From Halocafeteria seosinensis (lineage: Eukaryota; Sar; Bigyra; Bicosoecida): DNA of 54,241 nucleotides. The stretch spans positions 1 to 54,241 of the forward strand of contig LVLI01000252.1 of NCBI GenBank assembly GCA_001687465.1. Reading direction: 5' to 3'. A program made the position numbers and the translations under genes. Position 1 is the stretch's first letter. Every line of letters starts with the position of its first letter. Positions 10,001-20,215 of this stretch are shown one piece after another. A model generated the notes under the pieces. The model did not search any database, had not been told where the DNA came from, and saw nothing but the letters and a program-made list of their open reading frames with translations.

Positions 10001-13000
10001 TTCAAAGAGACCATCGTTATCACTGGTATCCACAAAAGCTTTGAACTTCACTTCGTTTTCACTAGTGTCTTTGAATTGGACCGTTGAGGTCTTGACTTTG
10101 AGCACTGGCAATGCTCTTCCCTTGTGCGTTTCACTCCCATGCTCAACAACAATTCTGTAGCAAAGACCATCCTTATACTCAACATCAGCAGCATATAAAC
10201 CCTCATCAGTCTCTTTAGCACCGTCTGTCTCATTAACAAAGGAACCGCAGCTCTCATAATCATATTCAAACTTGACACTCTCTGCGAGGGAAGGGGAAGC
10301 AAAGCCTTTTAAAGTAGCTGTTTCAGTATCATCATTTTCTACACTGGAGAGCTCCGTCCGCACAACCTCAATAGCTTGCATTGTCTCACCACTAACTTCA
10401 TTCGGCTCCAGGCCTGTATCCTTCAGTTTTGTGTCTATGTATCCAACCACAATTTTGTAATAGAGAGGAGCAGGAGGATCCGCGATAGTGGCTTCAAACT
10501 CCGCAGCATCATCTGTCACCTGTGCAGCGGGGATTGAAGCGTCCAAATTATCCTTTGAAGAGCCATAATCGAACCGAACATCCAGCTTTTCATAATTAGC
10601 ACTGTCAACCTTCCCGTACAGAGTAACACTACTAGCATTCTTAAATGCCACATTCTCCGTTTTCACTGAGCTCAATCGTGGCTGACAGTCTCCGAAGACT
10701 ATTTTATCGTCACGTTCCACAGTGATGTGGTAGGAATTTTTGTTCTTATGGGGGTCGTTTCCGAACACAGCTAACATCTTAAACTCTTTAGGTCGTTCAC
10801 GTGTCACATCGAATTCATCCGTCCGATCGCCCGTGCAGTCATTGGACACGTACGTTGTAAAGTACACGGTCCAGCGATCATCATCCTGGAACGTGACCCC
10901 TCGAGGTTGGTCAACAGAAGGAGCCACAAGGCGCGTTTCAATCTTCCACAACTCATCCGTGTCATCACTTTTCATACGGTTGTCGAACTCAGTACGTTCC
11001 CGTTCCAACTCAAACCCGTACTCCAAGGAATCGGTAAATCCCTTATTCTCAATTGTAGCCTCGTATGGTCCGTACGCGGCAACTGCCCTGTCAATGTCAT
11101 CTAATTTGTTACCTGAAATGTCCATGAATAAATCATATAAGCCCGTCTCACTGGTTTCCACTTTCACGAAATGTATGTCCGAATCTTGAGTTTCCATCTC
11201 TAGGGTAACTATTTTGCCTGCATTTTCTTTCGAATCCAGTTCTTCTCTACGGGAATTATACACAGTGAGAGTAATCTTTTCGCCAGTTAGAGGTTCTGCT
11301 TCAACACGCAAAGTCGTGCCTTCGTCCAAGTCAAGAGCGAAGTAATCTATGTCTTCGTCCTCGTGAAAGCTAAGACGTATACGTTCTCCAAGAAGGAAAA
11401 GTGGAATAGCCTCGTCGAAGTAGTCGTTTGGCTCAAACGCATCTTCTGTGCTTTCATCATTCACAACTCCATTTCCTTTCAATGTAGCTTGCACACAGGC
11501 TTTGGATTGCATACAATCACCTTCTCCCGGATCGTAGTTACCCAGCACTTTGACGCCGAGATCTTCAGGACTTCGTAGATTGGATAAGAAAACGATGCCG
11601 CGGAGAAGCCCACCTTCAGCAACATACCGGCTCTGAGTCGTTTCAACTCGGAAGTCAGCGAAGGTCTCACTTTGAAACGTCTCTGAAAAGTCGAACTGCG
11701 TCCCATCCTCTAAACAACGCACGTTTTTGGTAGTGGTCCAGAACGAGAAATTCGAAAGCCGAGTAAATGCTTTGGTGAAGGTTTCCTGTGGAAAACCTGA
11801 AGAAGGTTCGTGTAGTGCTTCCCCGGTGCTTCCGTCTTCGAATTGAAACTCAACAAAAGACTTGCTGTGGAACTCGTCTCGAATACCAGCTCTGACGGAG
11901 CTACTGGGTATGCTATTCAAACTGTTGAAAGGAAACATCGGCTCCAGATACAGTGGTAATCGTGACTCTCCAAACAGTTTCTTACCAAGCTTTGGTTGTA
12001 CGACGATCCTGTATTCGACTTCCTCATCTAGTGAACCAGTGGACACTTCGGCTGTATATTCGAAACCATCCAGTCCATCTGCATCCGTCCTTTCCGTTTG
12101 CACTTGTTCGCCAATGTCACTTCGGTTTCCATATTCAAACGAAACGGTAGTAGACATGATGCCCCTACTTTGAATGTAGCCACTGAAACTAAACGAAGCT
12201 GGTTCCGCCGTTCTTCCTTCCTGAATCGTAGTGATGTGGTCAACTGATATTGCCTTGGCAACCAACCCGATGTCGGGAAGCACTGCAAAATCCTGAGAGG
12301 TGAAAGAGTAGTCTTCTTGATCCTTCTTCCATGAGTATGAGTAGCGGTTGTCATCATCCTCCTCTGCGTTCCAAAAAGAGATGTGGGTCTTAGCTTCGAG
12401 TTCTGGACCATCCAAATTTTTCAACGGGAAATGTACCGCGGGATCGTCGACCGAGTCGTCCTTTATCTCCTGGCTGAAGAAGTAGCACTGACCGGGCACG
12501 AGGAGGACGTCATCCTCAAACATGACCACTTCCCGGCGAATACCAGCATTGAAATCCACGTCCCGCAACTTCGTATCGATTGCCACACCGACGCCGTCCT
12601 CCAGAAGCGTACAGTTATACAGGTTACCTTGGTACCCTGTCCCACCTTGGGCACCTCCAGCAAGCCCTTGCACGAGAACATAATCGCTTACTTTGAACGC
12701 ATATCCTCGCTCAAGGTAGCTGTTTTCGATGGGCTCCTGGAGTTGTGCAAAATTGGCCAAAAATGCACCTTGCTCCAATTGAGGTCGTTTGCTCTCCTTG
12801 AGGACAAAGCCAATGTTTGGGAACGGCGCGTCCGAGACAGGATTGACTGAGTCACCTTCGCTAAAAAGGTCATCGCTATGCGTCACCGTAGGTCCCCATA
12901 GATTCATCTTCACGTTGAAAAACAATTCAGTGAACCCTGCAGATGCGGTAGGGGAAACGGTATGATGACCATCAGTCACTTTCTGGGCTAATACGTAACC

Positions 13001-15079
13001 TTCCCCTGCTTTGAGTGTGAGCTCCTTGTCAAAGAACACTTGCCTATTCAGTGGATCAGAATCAGGTTGTTGAAAGATTTCTCCGATGATTTCAACCTGT
13101 CCATCCCGGAAGGTGGCGTTATACAAACTAATACCAGTAAGTTCAACTGTATCAGATGGTGATGCTAAAAACCCTTCTATTTGTAGGTCTTCTCCGGGCT
13201 CAAAGAAAACACCCATAACTTGTGGACTACTGCCGCTTGCTGCCTCCAACGCAGATGATGACTCGTGTGGCGAGAAGGATTCGGCCCGGTAGAACACGCT
13301 TGCTGGAGTTTTCGAGAGGCCCTCATCACTCCCTGCAAATCCGTCCTCGTTGATAAGGGTTACCCGGGCGTTGATTGGCAGATCACGCTCCATAGAGAAG
13401 GTATCGGTACCACTGGCGGTGTCATTTCTAGTAGTCTTCGTATGCTTGCCATTATGCACCCAATCAAACACAAACACGTCCACGTCCTCACCCTTCGAAA
13501 CTTCACAGGAAAAGGATACATCCCCCGATTGTTTAGTACCGGTATCAGTATGAAGCGATAACCTTTCTGACTGATTACATGCACTTGGTACACTAGAATC
13601 AGCATCATACCGGAATCCAATTCTGGGGATAAATGGAATCAATGGAAACGAATCATCACCCGGCATTTCACCAACTACGTCGGATTCGTTTATCGGTAAA
13701 CTAAACTTATATGCATCAAAAATGCTCGTACCGTTCAAGAGTGGTACACCCTCAACCTCAGCAAACTCAACCCGCTCAGCAATCCCATACTGTTTGTGTC
13801 TCGAGAGCTGGCACATCCAGTACCAATTGTCTTCTGTCAAAGTCACAACGTCGTCAAGTTGTTCACTAGACTCAAACTTATCTCCTGGTATCTTAACCGA
13901 GGCCTTGAGGTCCGAGATAATTTCTTCGTCGCTATCATAAAGGGCCAGTATTACATCTTCACCGCTACCAATCAAATGGCTTACGTCGATATTCTCACTA
14001 GGTTGGAATTGAACGCAGACGGTAGCATCATCGCCATTTTCCGTCTCACCGACTCCGTAGTCAGAGACTCGAAACTCTCTGCCGTCCTCAGCACGCTTTT
14101 CCGTCGGTACTCGACTCATCTCACCGACTACTTTGCCATGCTCATTGATTGCTGCGAAGCGCACATACTTAATACCATCAGGGACACAGTCGTCATCCAA
14201 ATCCAACCAATTAATACCAATGTCGTCTCTGACTGACGGTATGCCGACGGATTCGGCCGTCTCCAAGGAGCATCTTGATGTGATGTCACTGAAACTGTTC
14301 GAGTAGGAAAATTCGAAAAACGTGGCAACATCTCCACTGCCACCGTCAAACAGAGTCCCCACTGCTATTCCTATTTCCCCCTGTCCGCCATTAACGATGC
14401 CAGTTGTGCTTATGTTCACCGCAGAACGGACTTTGGTTTGAAACATCAAGCCCACGGGGGGAAAGCTATTAGGATTTGAATCGCTCACTGCTTCTACTGT
14501 CGACATAGTTACAATGTCCTCGGGTGTATATGAATGGACGCTGTTATCAATTTTCAAGACAGAATCGCTGGCCCAATCCAAGACAGAATGTTCTTGTAGA
14601 TCTACTCCCTCAAGAAACGATTTGAAAACCTTCATTGATCCATCCCCGTTCGGGTCTTGACACAGTGTATACATTTTCCATGGCAAAAGTGTGATATTCT
14701 CCGACAATTCATACTCTCCAATGTCTCCGGTGACTGGTGATTGTATCTCACCTCGCGCGATAAGCTCGGTAAAATTCATTTTCTCATCTTGAGCAAGTGA
14801 ACTTGGACAGTCGTCCATTTCTTCGCTCCGTCCGGGGGAAAACAAGGAAACGCGCTCGCCCATTACTCCTGTGAGTTTACGCAACGTCAGTTGTTTGGAG
14901 AGTTGAAAATTCAAGCACAAGTACTCGTCAACATGGTGGGGACTGAGATTGTCTTCAGATTTATCCCCAAAATCTGAAAAGCGTAGATTCCCTTCTGCAC
15001 TCGCAGCAGCGGTACCTTTAGAACACAGGGTGGCCCCCAAGATGAGCGCGAGAACAGATATGCTGGACAAGCGCCGCAT
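7010..15079 (-). CDS. Giant secreted protein with four N-terminal modules, a PPC domain and fibronectin-III-like repeats
   Basis: One uninterrupted frame of 2,689 residues. Residues 1-28 are a signal peptide (SISVLALILGATL). Residues 30 to about 950 hold four related modules that start with F.[VF]SD[YF] or an equivalent and contain a 'V.LY' strand and a 'Y.L.Q' end. Residues about 1210-1320 are a bacterial-type pre-peptidase C-terminal (PPC) domain: DAFEPNDYFDEA, then DIDYFALDLDEGTTL, then GLYDLFMD. Residues about 1500-2350 contain fibronectin-III-like strands in alternating A and B units of about 100 residues (A: T.[IL][TS].F...G.A.L.G.V; B: TT.V.F.E....F.A.V), each with an F.YG strand and a final YRIVV. 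There is no C-terminal membrane segment, so it is likely an extracellular matrix or wall protein. An acceptor (TTTGCAG) 27 bp before the ATG suggests a 5' UTR intron. Confidence 0.9.
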   Translation of the reverse strand: MRRLSSISVLALILGATLCSKGTAAASAEGNLRFSDFGDKSEDNLSPHHVDEYLCLNFQLSKQLTLRKLTGVMGERVSLFSPGRSEEMDDCPSSLAQDEKMNFTELIARGEIQSPVTGDIGEYELSENITLLPWKMYTLCQDPNGDGSMKVFKSFLEGVDLQEHSVLDWASDSVLKIDNSVHSYTPEDIVTMSTVEAVSDSNPNSFPPVGLMFQTKVRSAVNISTTGIVNGGQGEIGIAVGTLFDGGSGDVATFFEFSYSNSFSDITSRCSLETAESVGIPSVRDDIGINWLDLDDDCVPDGIKYVRFAAINEHGKVVGEMSRVPTEKRAEDGREFRVSDYGVGETENGDDATVCVQFQPSENIDVSHLIGSGEDVILALYDSDEEIISDLKASVKIPGDKFESSEQLDDVVTLTEDNWYWMCQLSRHKQYGIAERVEFAEVEGVPLLNGTSIFDAYKFSLPINESDVVGEMPGDDSFPLIPFIPRIGFRYDADSSVPSACNQSERLSLHTDTGTKQSGDVSFSCEVSKGEDVDVFVFDWVHNGKHTKTTRNDTASGTDTFSMERDLPINARVTLINEDGFAGSDEGLSKTPASVFYRAESFSPHESSSALEAASGSSPQVMGVFFEPGEDLQIEGFLASPSDTVELTGISLYNATFRDGQVEIIGEIFQQPDSDPLNRQVFFDKELTLKAGEGYVLAQKVTDGHHTVSPTASAGFTELFFNVKMNLWGPTVTHSDDLFSEGDSVNPVSDAPFPNIGFVLKESKRPQLEQGAFLANFAQLQEPIENSYLERGYAFKVSDYVLVQGLAGGAQGGTGYQGNLYNCTLLEDGVGVAIDTKLRDVDFNAGIRREVVMFEDDVLLVPGQCYFFSQEIKDDSVDDPAVHFPLKNLDGPELEAKTHISFWNAEEDDDNRYSYSWKKDQEDYSFTSQDFAVLPDIGLVAKAISVDHITTIQEGRTAEPASFSFSGYIQSRGIMSTTVSFEYGNRSDIGEQVQTERTDADGLDGFEYTAEVSTGSLDEEVEYRIVVQPKLGKKLFGESRLPLYLEPMFPFNSLNSIPSSSVRAGIRDEFHSKSFVEFQFEDGSTGEALHEPSSGFPQETFTKAFTRLSNFSFWTTTKNVRCLEDGTQFDFSETFQSETFADFRVETTQSRYVAEGGLLRGIVFLSNLRSPEDLGVKVLGNYDPGEGDCMQSKACVQATLKGNGVVNDESTEDAFEPNDYFDEAIPLFLLGERIRLSFHEDEDIDYFALDLDEGTTLRVEAEPLTGEKITLTVYNSRREELDSKENAGKIVTLEMETQDSDIHFVKVETSETGLYDLFMDISGNKLDDIDRAVAAYGPYEATIENKGFTDSLEYGFELERERTEFDNRMKSDDTDELWKIETRLVAPSVDQPRGVTFQDDDRWTVYFTTYVSNDCTGDRTDEFDVTRERPKEFKMLAVFGNDPHKNKNSYHITVERDDKIVFGDCQPRLSSVKTENVAFKNASSVTLYGKVDSANYEKLDVRFDYGSSKDNLDASIPAAQVTDDAAEFEATIADPPAPLYYKIVVGYIDTKLKDTGLEPNEVSGETMQAIEVVRTELSSVENDDTETATLKGFASPSLAESVKFEYDYESCGSFVNETDGAKETDEGLYAADVEYKDGLCYRIVVEHGSETHKGRALPVLKVKTSTVQFKDTSENEVKFKAFVDTSDNDGLFEDHVIFRYDASSNLSTSAVKTAVKAASDKTFKATANIDFDGPVFYEVIVQNPEDKFDGESPKAAEIRGGVRRALQGIETGLTSFNKTGSAILKGFVTSRMKSATNVRFRYGYTENNLNETIEAEVVNSTVGCYASVEAINQESDMPIFYTLEVEALENTFDAQNKTFQGEVFPILTVKTTQVVFNETDTVTLKAVVDTWDSQELDMDDLSIRFEYGETTSSLNEEKDDIDKSGDPVVQAAIENVGFDPVLYRVVVSKTNSDEREVNTLRGDTEQAIEGIRTEISEFGTDGSATLAGSVSSDLRDPSLVHFAYGSHCNDLPDTREALASSPESFQSKDAVENNMSPICYRIQVDLPENWHEKEENIASGSPLPVLTVQTTTVEFDEETETSGRITFHAIVNTTGLDEEFEFFFEYGDSDTAGALTKNVTATRSAESDNIVVAEVDASSFPRFYEIVVRLQDPPFTDALEVEPKVVRGGIRQVVTGVETGITSFNQSGEAILRGIVSHRMKDATNVRFLYGAARDNLDKTLAAKLVDAEENVYESVGAVNEDQGPVYYRIAVEVLENTLDAQERKTFKGGVIPVLKIYNLASKLNTAGQEKLKGIVHHSNEVPGLNIFFEYANSPEALGSQNVEKTESLDIDDSDMYSMNAETGEKRWFSIVAEQNEEFVVRGRPVELVDLRTLLTVGEVGDDSVVLRGLVSNTELLSMERYSLHFAVSKGDGEDTVPVDLQTASTKEALVVEAGKQFTLKPTDSSVEYHIVLNGSSEFDRIQGENLTAIMATSPYSEVQRNGNVQLSVKVLNSDQGVRGQTYMELLDYQERAIATQIPEDRASRFKSAFSLDSPGRPLYFRMVFEDSLGQTNVTSGPWRVLAVEGIARVSSIKLLPDFITAEVTFKGTVEEGLAENTKFWYGAERDKVTISKDITGSEVHESIAHVEARLEHQINGPLLYRLRMHQNLADNNNNEGLSNVWSVVGDFTTGDQAVLPDDFEKKFGPRKV

Positions 15080-16639
15080 GGCTGGTGTTGGGTCCCCAGT
15101 GTAGTATCTGCAAACAGGAAGAGAAGATCATGTTATTGTATACCGGTACGTCTAAAGCCATAAACGCGCAAATCGAGCCTGCATGTGACTGACTCCCCCC
15201 CCCCGGTACTGGAAACTGACACCCTCCGAACGGCCCGGGGTAAGGAAGAACAATCCGTCCAGCGTGTTCTTCGCAAGCCGCGTGCCCCCAACGCACAACT
15301 GACGTGGTAAATTCAGACACTTCTATATCTATATGGCATACCCTTCCATAAAAAAGATACCAGTGCGACGAGAGAACCAGTCGCTACTAGTCCGAAGGTT
15401 GGGGCAAACAAGGAGCTTACCAATTGATCCTGCACAACGGCGCGATCCAGGACAAACTTCCTAAAGGATGCGCAGAAGCCGAACAGAAGCAATATGGTAC
15501 TGTTCCACCTCTCCTGCAAGTAATTTCGTCTGTCCGCGATTGTCTGCTATCTCGTTAACATGTATAAGGTCGGACCGCACTAACAAGTCAAGTTCATTAA
15601 AAGCTAACATAATCATGCTGAGTTCTCCGGACCTGCCGGACGGTTCCGGACCAGTGCCTCGAGTCGAGGAGCGGACAGTTTCTGTGTCCCCGGGTGCGTG
15701 GCCTCTGGCCGCCAGGTCGCACGGTGCACCTCGGCTTCTTCGTGTCCGGTGATAGCTCGCGCACGCGAGTTCCTGCACCATTACAGGGGATAGTTTTACT
15801 TCGTTTGTCTGGACGAGCTCTACTAAGTACATTATCCCACGGGATGAGTGCACGGTTGTACTGTATGCTGCGGCGGACGAGCGGCCTCTGGAAAGAGCCA
15901 GCGTGTGTTCGTCGCTCTCCGGGGAGACAGGGGAGGAAGAAGATGGAGGCAGGGTTCCATTCCGACAACAGAAGATGTGTTTGCTTACATTACTAACGGG
16001 TGAGACTACATGCTGCTGCACACTCCCCGTGGCAGGAGCTAGTAGGTTACTGGGAGTCCAGTCCCCTGCAGTCATCCGCGTGTAGGTCGCAGTCTGTCCT
16101 CCCCAGGACCACCCGGCCGCCAGCGACCACTGGCCACCGTGTCCGGCGCCGACGGTGCGACACGAAGAGGTCGCTGAAACCAGGCTAGCCACAGGCGCCA
16201 CTGGTACTAGTTGAAGCAAGCATCTGTCTCAGGCAGGCATTGTGATATTAATGCTCCCCGCACGGTGAGTCCTGTTGGATAGTATGATTTCGTGGTAAGT
16301 CTTGACGGGGCTCTGACTCTGAGTCCAGATTCTCAAAACTTTCAACCGACACTACCTGCTTCCAGTGGGCTGTGAGGCAATGTGTGGAACTGCTACTTGA
16401 GCTCGTCGGAATTCAATAGCCTGCGAAGCTTCGTCGCCACCTCGGAAAGCTTACGGTAAAGGATGCTATAGCAGAAGGAGTACAGGCGTTGGAGAGCCAT
16501 GAGATTGTGGCAGAATAGTCATTGCATCCATCCGGGCGTTCAGCAGGAACCGAATTGCCCAGACGAACTATAATCAAAACGGACAGTCAGCCTCTCATTA
16601 TTAACGCTTGTGCCAGTTCCTTTCAAAGCAAAGTTTCCA
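15080..16639. other. GC-rich region upstream of the giant gene, no secure gene
   Basis: Open frames exist on both strands between 15461 and 16219, with up to three frames open at once, as expected of GC-rich non-coding DNA. One minus-strand stretch could be a real exon: after an acceptor at about 15521 (ACTTGCAG) it reads STILLLFGFCASFRKFVLDR, and a donor (GTAAGC) follows. I could not extend it either way. A run of nine C bases lies near 15195. Confidence 0.4.
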
Positions 16640-17940
16640 TTGTTCGTAACGTGTGCTTCCCCGGTTTCTACTTCGTCTACTGTCGGCAACACTCCCCAAA
16701 TACTATGTCTTCGTCACCGCTTGTAGTAAGGTGGTAGGAATTTTCGTTCTAGTAGAGAGAACACATCATCCTAAATTCCTTGTTTGGCAAATCCTTCAAA
16801 CTAAGGCCATCAGTTCTATCGCCAGTGCAATCATCAGAGTAAAGAACACACTCCAGCGACCATCACCCTGGAAGCCTATACCTCTAGGAGGTTCATTCGG
16901 AGCCACAAGACGTGTTTCCATCTTCCAAAGTTCATTCACTTTATCAGCCATCACGCGACTGTCGAACTCGGTGCTTTTCCGTTGAAACTCAATCCTGTAC
17001 AACTCCAAGGAATCGGTAAATCCCTTATTCTCAATTGTACCCTCTTATGGTCCGTACGCGGCAAATGCCCTGTCAATGTCTTCTAATTTGTTACCTGAAG
17101 TGTCCATGAATAAATCATATAACCCCGTCTCATTGGTTTCCACTTTAACGAAATGCATATCCGAAACTCTAGCGTAATGATTTCATCTGCATTTTCTTTG
17201 GAATCTAACTCTTCTCTATAAAAAAAAAAGAATTGTACACAGTAATAGTAATCATTTCTCCAGTAAGAGGTTCCACGCAAAGCGGCGGCTTCGTCCAGAT
17301 CAAGAGCCAATTAGGGGATGGTTCGCAATCCGAAGCGTGTGTGCAAGCTATGTTGAAAGGAAGCGGAGTTGGTAAGGATGAGAGCACAAAAGATGCGTTC
17401 GAGCCAAACGACTACTTCGATGAGGTGCTTCCACTCTTCCTTCTTGGAGAGCGTATACGTCCTTAGCTTCCACGAAGGCAATGACAGGACCCCGAGGTCC
17501 TCAGGACTTCGCAGATCGGATAAGAAAACAAGTCCAGGAAAACGTCCGCACTCGGATGTGAATTTGCTTTGAATGTTCGCTATTCTGAAATCATGCATTT
17601 GCCACTCGGAACACTGCTGCAAAGACTTGGAGAAGTCAAGCTGGCTGCCGTCCTCCAAACACCGGCGATTCCTCGTCTCGGCCGTAAATGAAAAATTGGT
17701 TAGTTCGCTCATGGGTCCAGTGAGCGATTCCAGTTCCACCATTGAAGACCCTTTAGAGAGGTCGTGCTTTGCTAACCCTGAGTCAATCCTTTGGAACTCT
17801 ACAAAAGACTTACTCTGAAGGCTATCCCTTATGTCCGCCCTCACAGTGTCGCTCAGAATGTCTTTCAAAAGTTTAATTCGATGATATAAGAGGATACATC
17901 GGCTCCAAGTACAGAAGTGTCCCTAACTCGCCCGCGAACG
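16640..17940 (-). pseudogene. Decayed partial copy of the giant fibronectin-like gene, with an internal inversion
   Basis: The minus strand matches residues about 1020-1490 of the protein at 7010-15079. Matching blocks include SKSFVEFQ, RCLEDGSQLDFS, FLSDLRSPEDLGV, ALDLDEAAALR, REELDSKENADE, and ELWKMETRLVAPNEPPRG against ELWKIETRLVAPSVDQPRG. The copy has frameshifts, a stop after YLEPMYPL, and a homopolymer run (17220-17230) inside the PPC part. About 175 bp (near 17312-17487) lies in the opposite orientation: on the plus strand it reads SEACVQAMLKGSG and DAFEPNDYFDEVLPLF, which match the parent in the same protein order. The rest of the parent gene is absent. It is a non-functional segmental duplicate. 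Confidence 0.9.
17312..17487 (+). other. Inverted segment inside the pseudogene
   Basis: The plus strand encodes the PPC entry (EACVQAML, DAFEPNDYFDE, LFLLGERIR), then after a one-base insertion LSFHEGND. On the minus strand the flanks end at SPEDLGV and resume at LALDLDE. These are exactly the residues that bracket this stretch in the intact gene. Confidence 0.85.
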
Positions 17941-18479
17941 ATTAAATGGTGCCTGTGCCACCGTGACAGTCTCGGTTGTTTCGAACTCCGTCGCATGGCG
18001 GACTTAAGGGTTGTGCAACAGTTAGCGGACAATGTGTTGGATCGGCATCTTTCATTCAGTCCCCGGAATGGTAACAAAGTGAAGCTGAAGCAGGATCCAG
18101 ACCTCTTTGTACAGGTAAGACAAGTGCTTGCGCTTCCGATCGAGCGAATTTCAGTTCCCGGTCAATTCCTTCCAGGAAGTTCCAGAATTCTGGAACTCAT
18201 TAAGTGTGTCAACATAACTCAAATCCCCTGCTTTAATGACGAAACAGGGAAATGATGAAATGAGCACGTCATAACGAGCTCTTCCTATGAAGTAGAATCT
18301 ACTTTGTTCTTTGCTGGACTTCCACGTGGACCGTGTGGAGAGGACGATCCGGGGCAGCTCAATATATCTCCTTCGAAGGAAGTTTGAACAGCCCAAGGGT
18401 GCCGTTGTTTGTGGGATACAAGCTGATCCCACTTGTAGCGCCGTAGTAATACTGCATGCATCACAGACGCTGGCCTTTC
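17941..18479. other. Gap between pseudogene and GPC1 homologue
   Basis: I see no gene. Open frames on both strands (18151-18504 minus, 18311-18694 plus) lack recognisable features and overlap the 3' end of the neighbouring gene. Confidence 0.5.
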
Positions 18480-20215
18480 TTATTCCAAATTCAAAAAATG
18501 CCACCTCCGTTTCAAAATGTTTGTCTTCCCCATCTCAATATACCACCCTTCTGAGCATGAGCTCGCATATGTTTGTTTACCTGGGCGAGCAATCAAAGAG
18601 CACTGGTACAGTGGTACAGTCTTGTACTGTACTGTGTGTGGTATATGGAAGGCTGAGTTTGCACTCCGGGATGTGCGCTATTCATGAAGCCTGAACCCAT
18701 CGACTACGAGGATAGGTCAGTCAGACAAACGGTACAAGTATACTATATAAGAAGAACTCAGTTGCTCTGCTTGCGTAGCGCAACTTTTCGCTTCGTTCAT
18801 CATGTCAGTGTGTCACTGTGTGCTCCGCTGTCCCAGCAACTCCCAACTGGACCTTACTGCATCGTCTATTTTATAGCGATAGCTTCTTGCAAATATCATG
18901 ACATAGTATGAAGCGCCTGAAGAATAGGCAACAAAGTTAAGTGAACAGCAAGAGAGGAAAATATGAGACTGTTGAACACTCACCATTCCAGGTCGCGTAC
19001 GTTAACATTAAAGCCAGTGTTAAAGTGTGAATGGCGCAAAGCTCATACATCAGCTTCGTCCAAACCATTGTTACACACGTACATCCAAGCTGTGCTATGT
19101 AGAAAGCAACTTTCCAGCTGACAGTATCCCCCACAGGCTCCTCCCTTGCCTGCAAGTGCCCGCTCAACCTCAGCAGCGTGCACACGGTAAAGTAGACGGT
19201 GGTTTGAGGAGATATTGCGAAACGGCGTGTGGCTATCTGGATAACGAAAGGTATCAGTGAGCACTGATTTAACTTTCTATGGTTATTGTTCGCGATTCCC
19301 CAGGCTTACTCGTATTTCGTTGTCCCTCTTTATAATTCCGTAGCAAAAATACTCAGTGATAAGCAGATAAAGTGCGTTCCAGACTAAGCAAGCTAGAAGC
19401 GGATACTGCAACGTTTCAAGCCATGAAATGCTGCACAAGTAGGTCATACCCGGCATTTCACACACGGCTTCTGGCCGAAAGTCACCGTTCCACCTCCAGA
19501 TCCTGAAATTACATACCATGGTATACATGTATTTTACAGAAACGCTGTGCTAACGCTGCTGTTAAAAGACAGCTACCTGAAGCATCTTACCAGGTTAAAA
19601 GCGGTGGGTACGCATGTACCAGAATTGAAGTCATTTTATCCAGAGAGTGAAATACAACGGAATTCTGCCACGCGAAGATACCGAACATCAGTGGCCCGTT
19701 CGCAAGGACGAAGAGCGCTTTGAACAGCCGTTGACTGTAGATTCTAGAAAAAGATGTGATGATTTTGCTCTGGGAGCCCAAGCTTCATTGCTAGCTACTT
19801 ACCTATCGGGAAACACGAAAAGTTGCAAGAAGCACATCGCGTGGATAAAATAGCAAAAGTCTGCAATGCCAGTCTACTCATGCGGAGAATTTAGGCATGC
19901 AGGAGGGACTGTAAGGCTTCACTCACCCAGCATAAGGAATTGAAACTTCTTGCCGAAGTAGTCTATGGTTCGATATACGAACAACGGGATGAACCACGCA
20001 ATATACCACAGCCAAAAATGTTCTGGAAGCTTGAGAAACACGACGGCCGAGACCATCGTCACGACCACTCCCAAGGTGAAATATACCTTGTGTTTGAACT
20101 GCTCTCGCGGTGGATCATCGAGTTCTTTGCGGACATGCTCCGCAAATAGACGCTTCAATTGCTCATTGGAAACAATACTGCTCTCCTTGTTAGAAGGCTC
20201 AGCCAACTTGTCCAT
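18480..20215 (-). CDS. GPC1: Glycerophosphocholine acyltransferase, GPC1 family (multi-pass membrane protein)
   Basis: Exons (minus) 20215-19927, 19860-19803, 19743-19591, 19502-19310, 19236-18984 and 18547-18480 join in frame into about 337 residues. Family marks appear in order: a first membrane segment (YFTLGVVVTMVSAVVFL), LGDFCYFIHAMCFLQLFVFPD spread over a junction, ANGPLMFGIFAWQNSVVFHSLDK with TSILVHAYPP, and a final YATWNG-WYIEMGK block on a tiny last exon. Enzymes of this family acylate glycerophosphocholine to lysophosphatidylcholine with acyl-CoA, probably in the ER, recycling deacylated phosphatidylcholine. The start at 20215 (MDKLAEP) is the first usable ATG. The frame stays open upstream to about 20305 and a short 5' exon near 20350-20390 is possible. 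The exon edge at 19236 is the least certain: 19276 or 19268 would also keep a frame. The last acceptor could be at 18550. Confidence 0.85.

Noticed and set aside
15461-16219. 252-codon minus-strand ORF
   Set aside because: The region is GC-rich with several frames open on both strands, and the translation has no domain, signal peptide or splice support.
19150-19309. Introns of 33-34 nt in the GPC1 homologue
   Set aside because: They can be drawn, but one 73-nt intron (19237-19309) keeps the frame, gives the usual length for this window and needs fewer exons.
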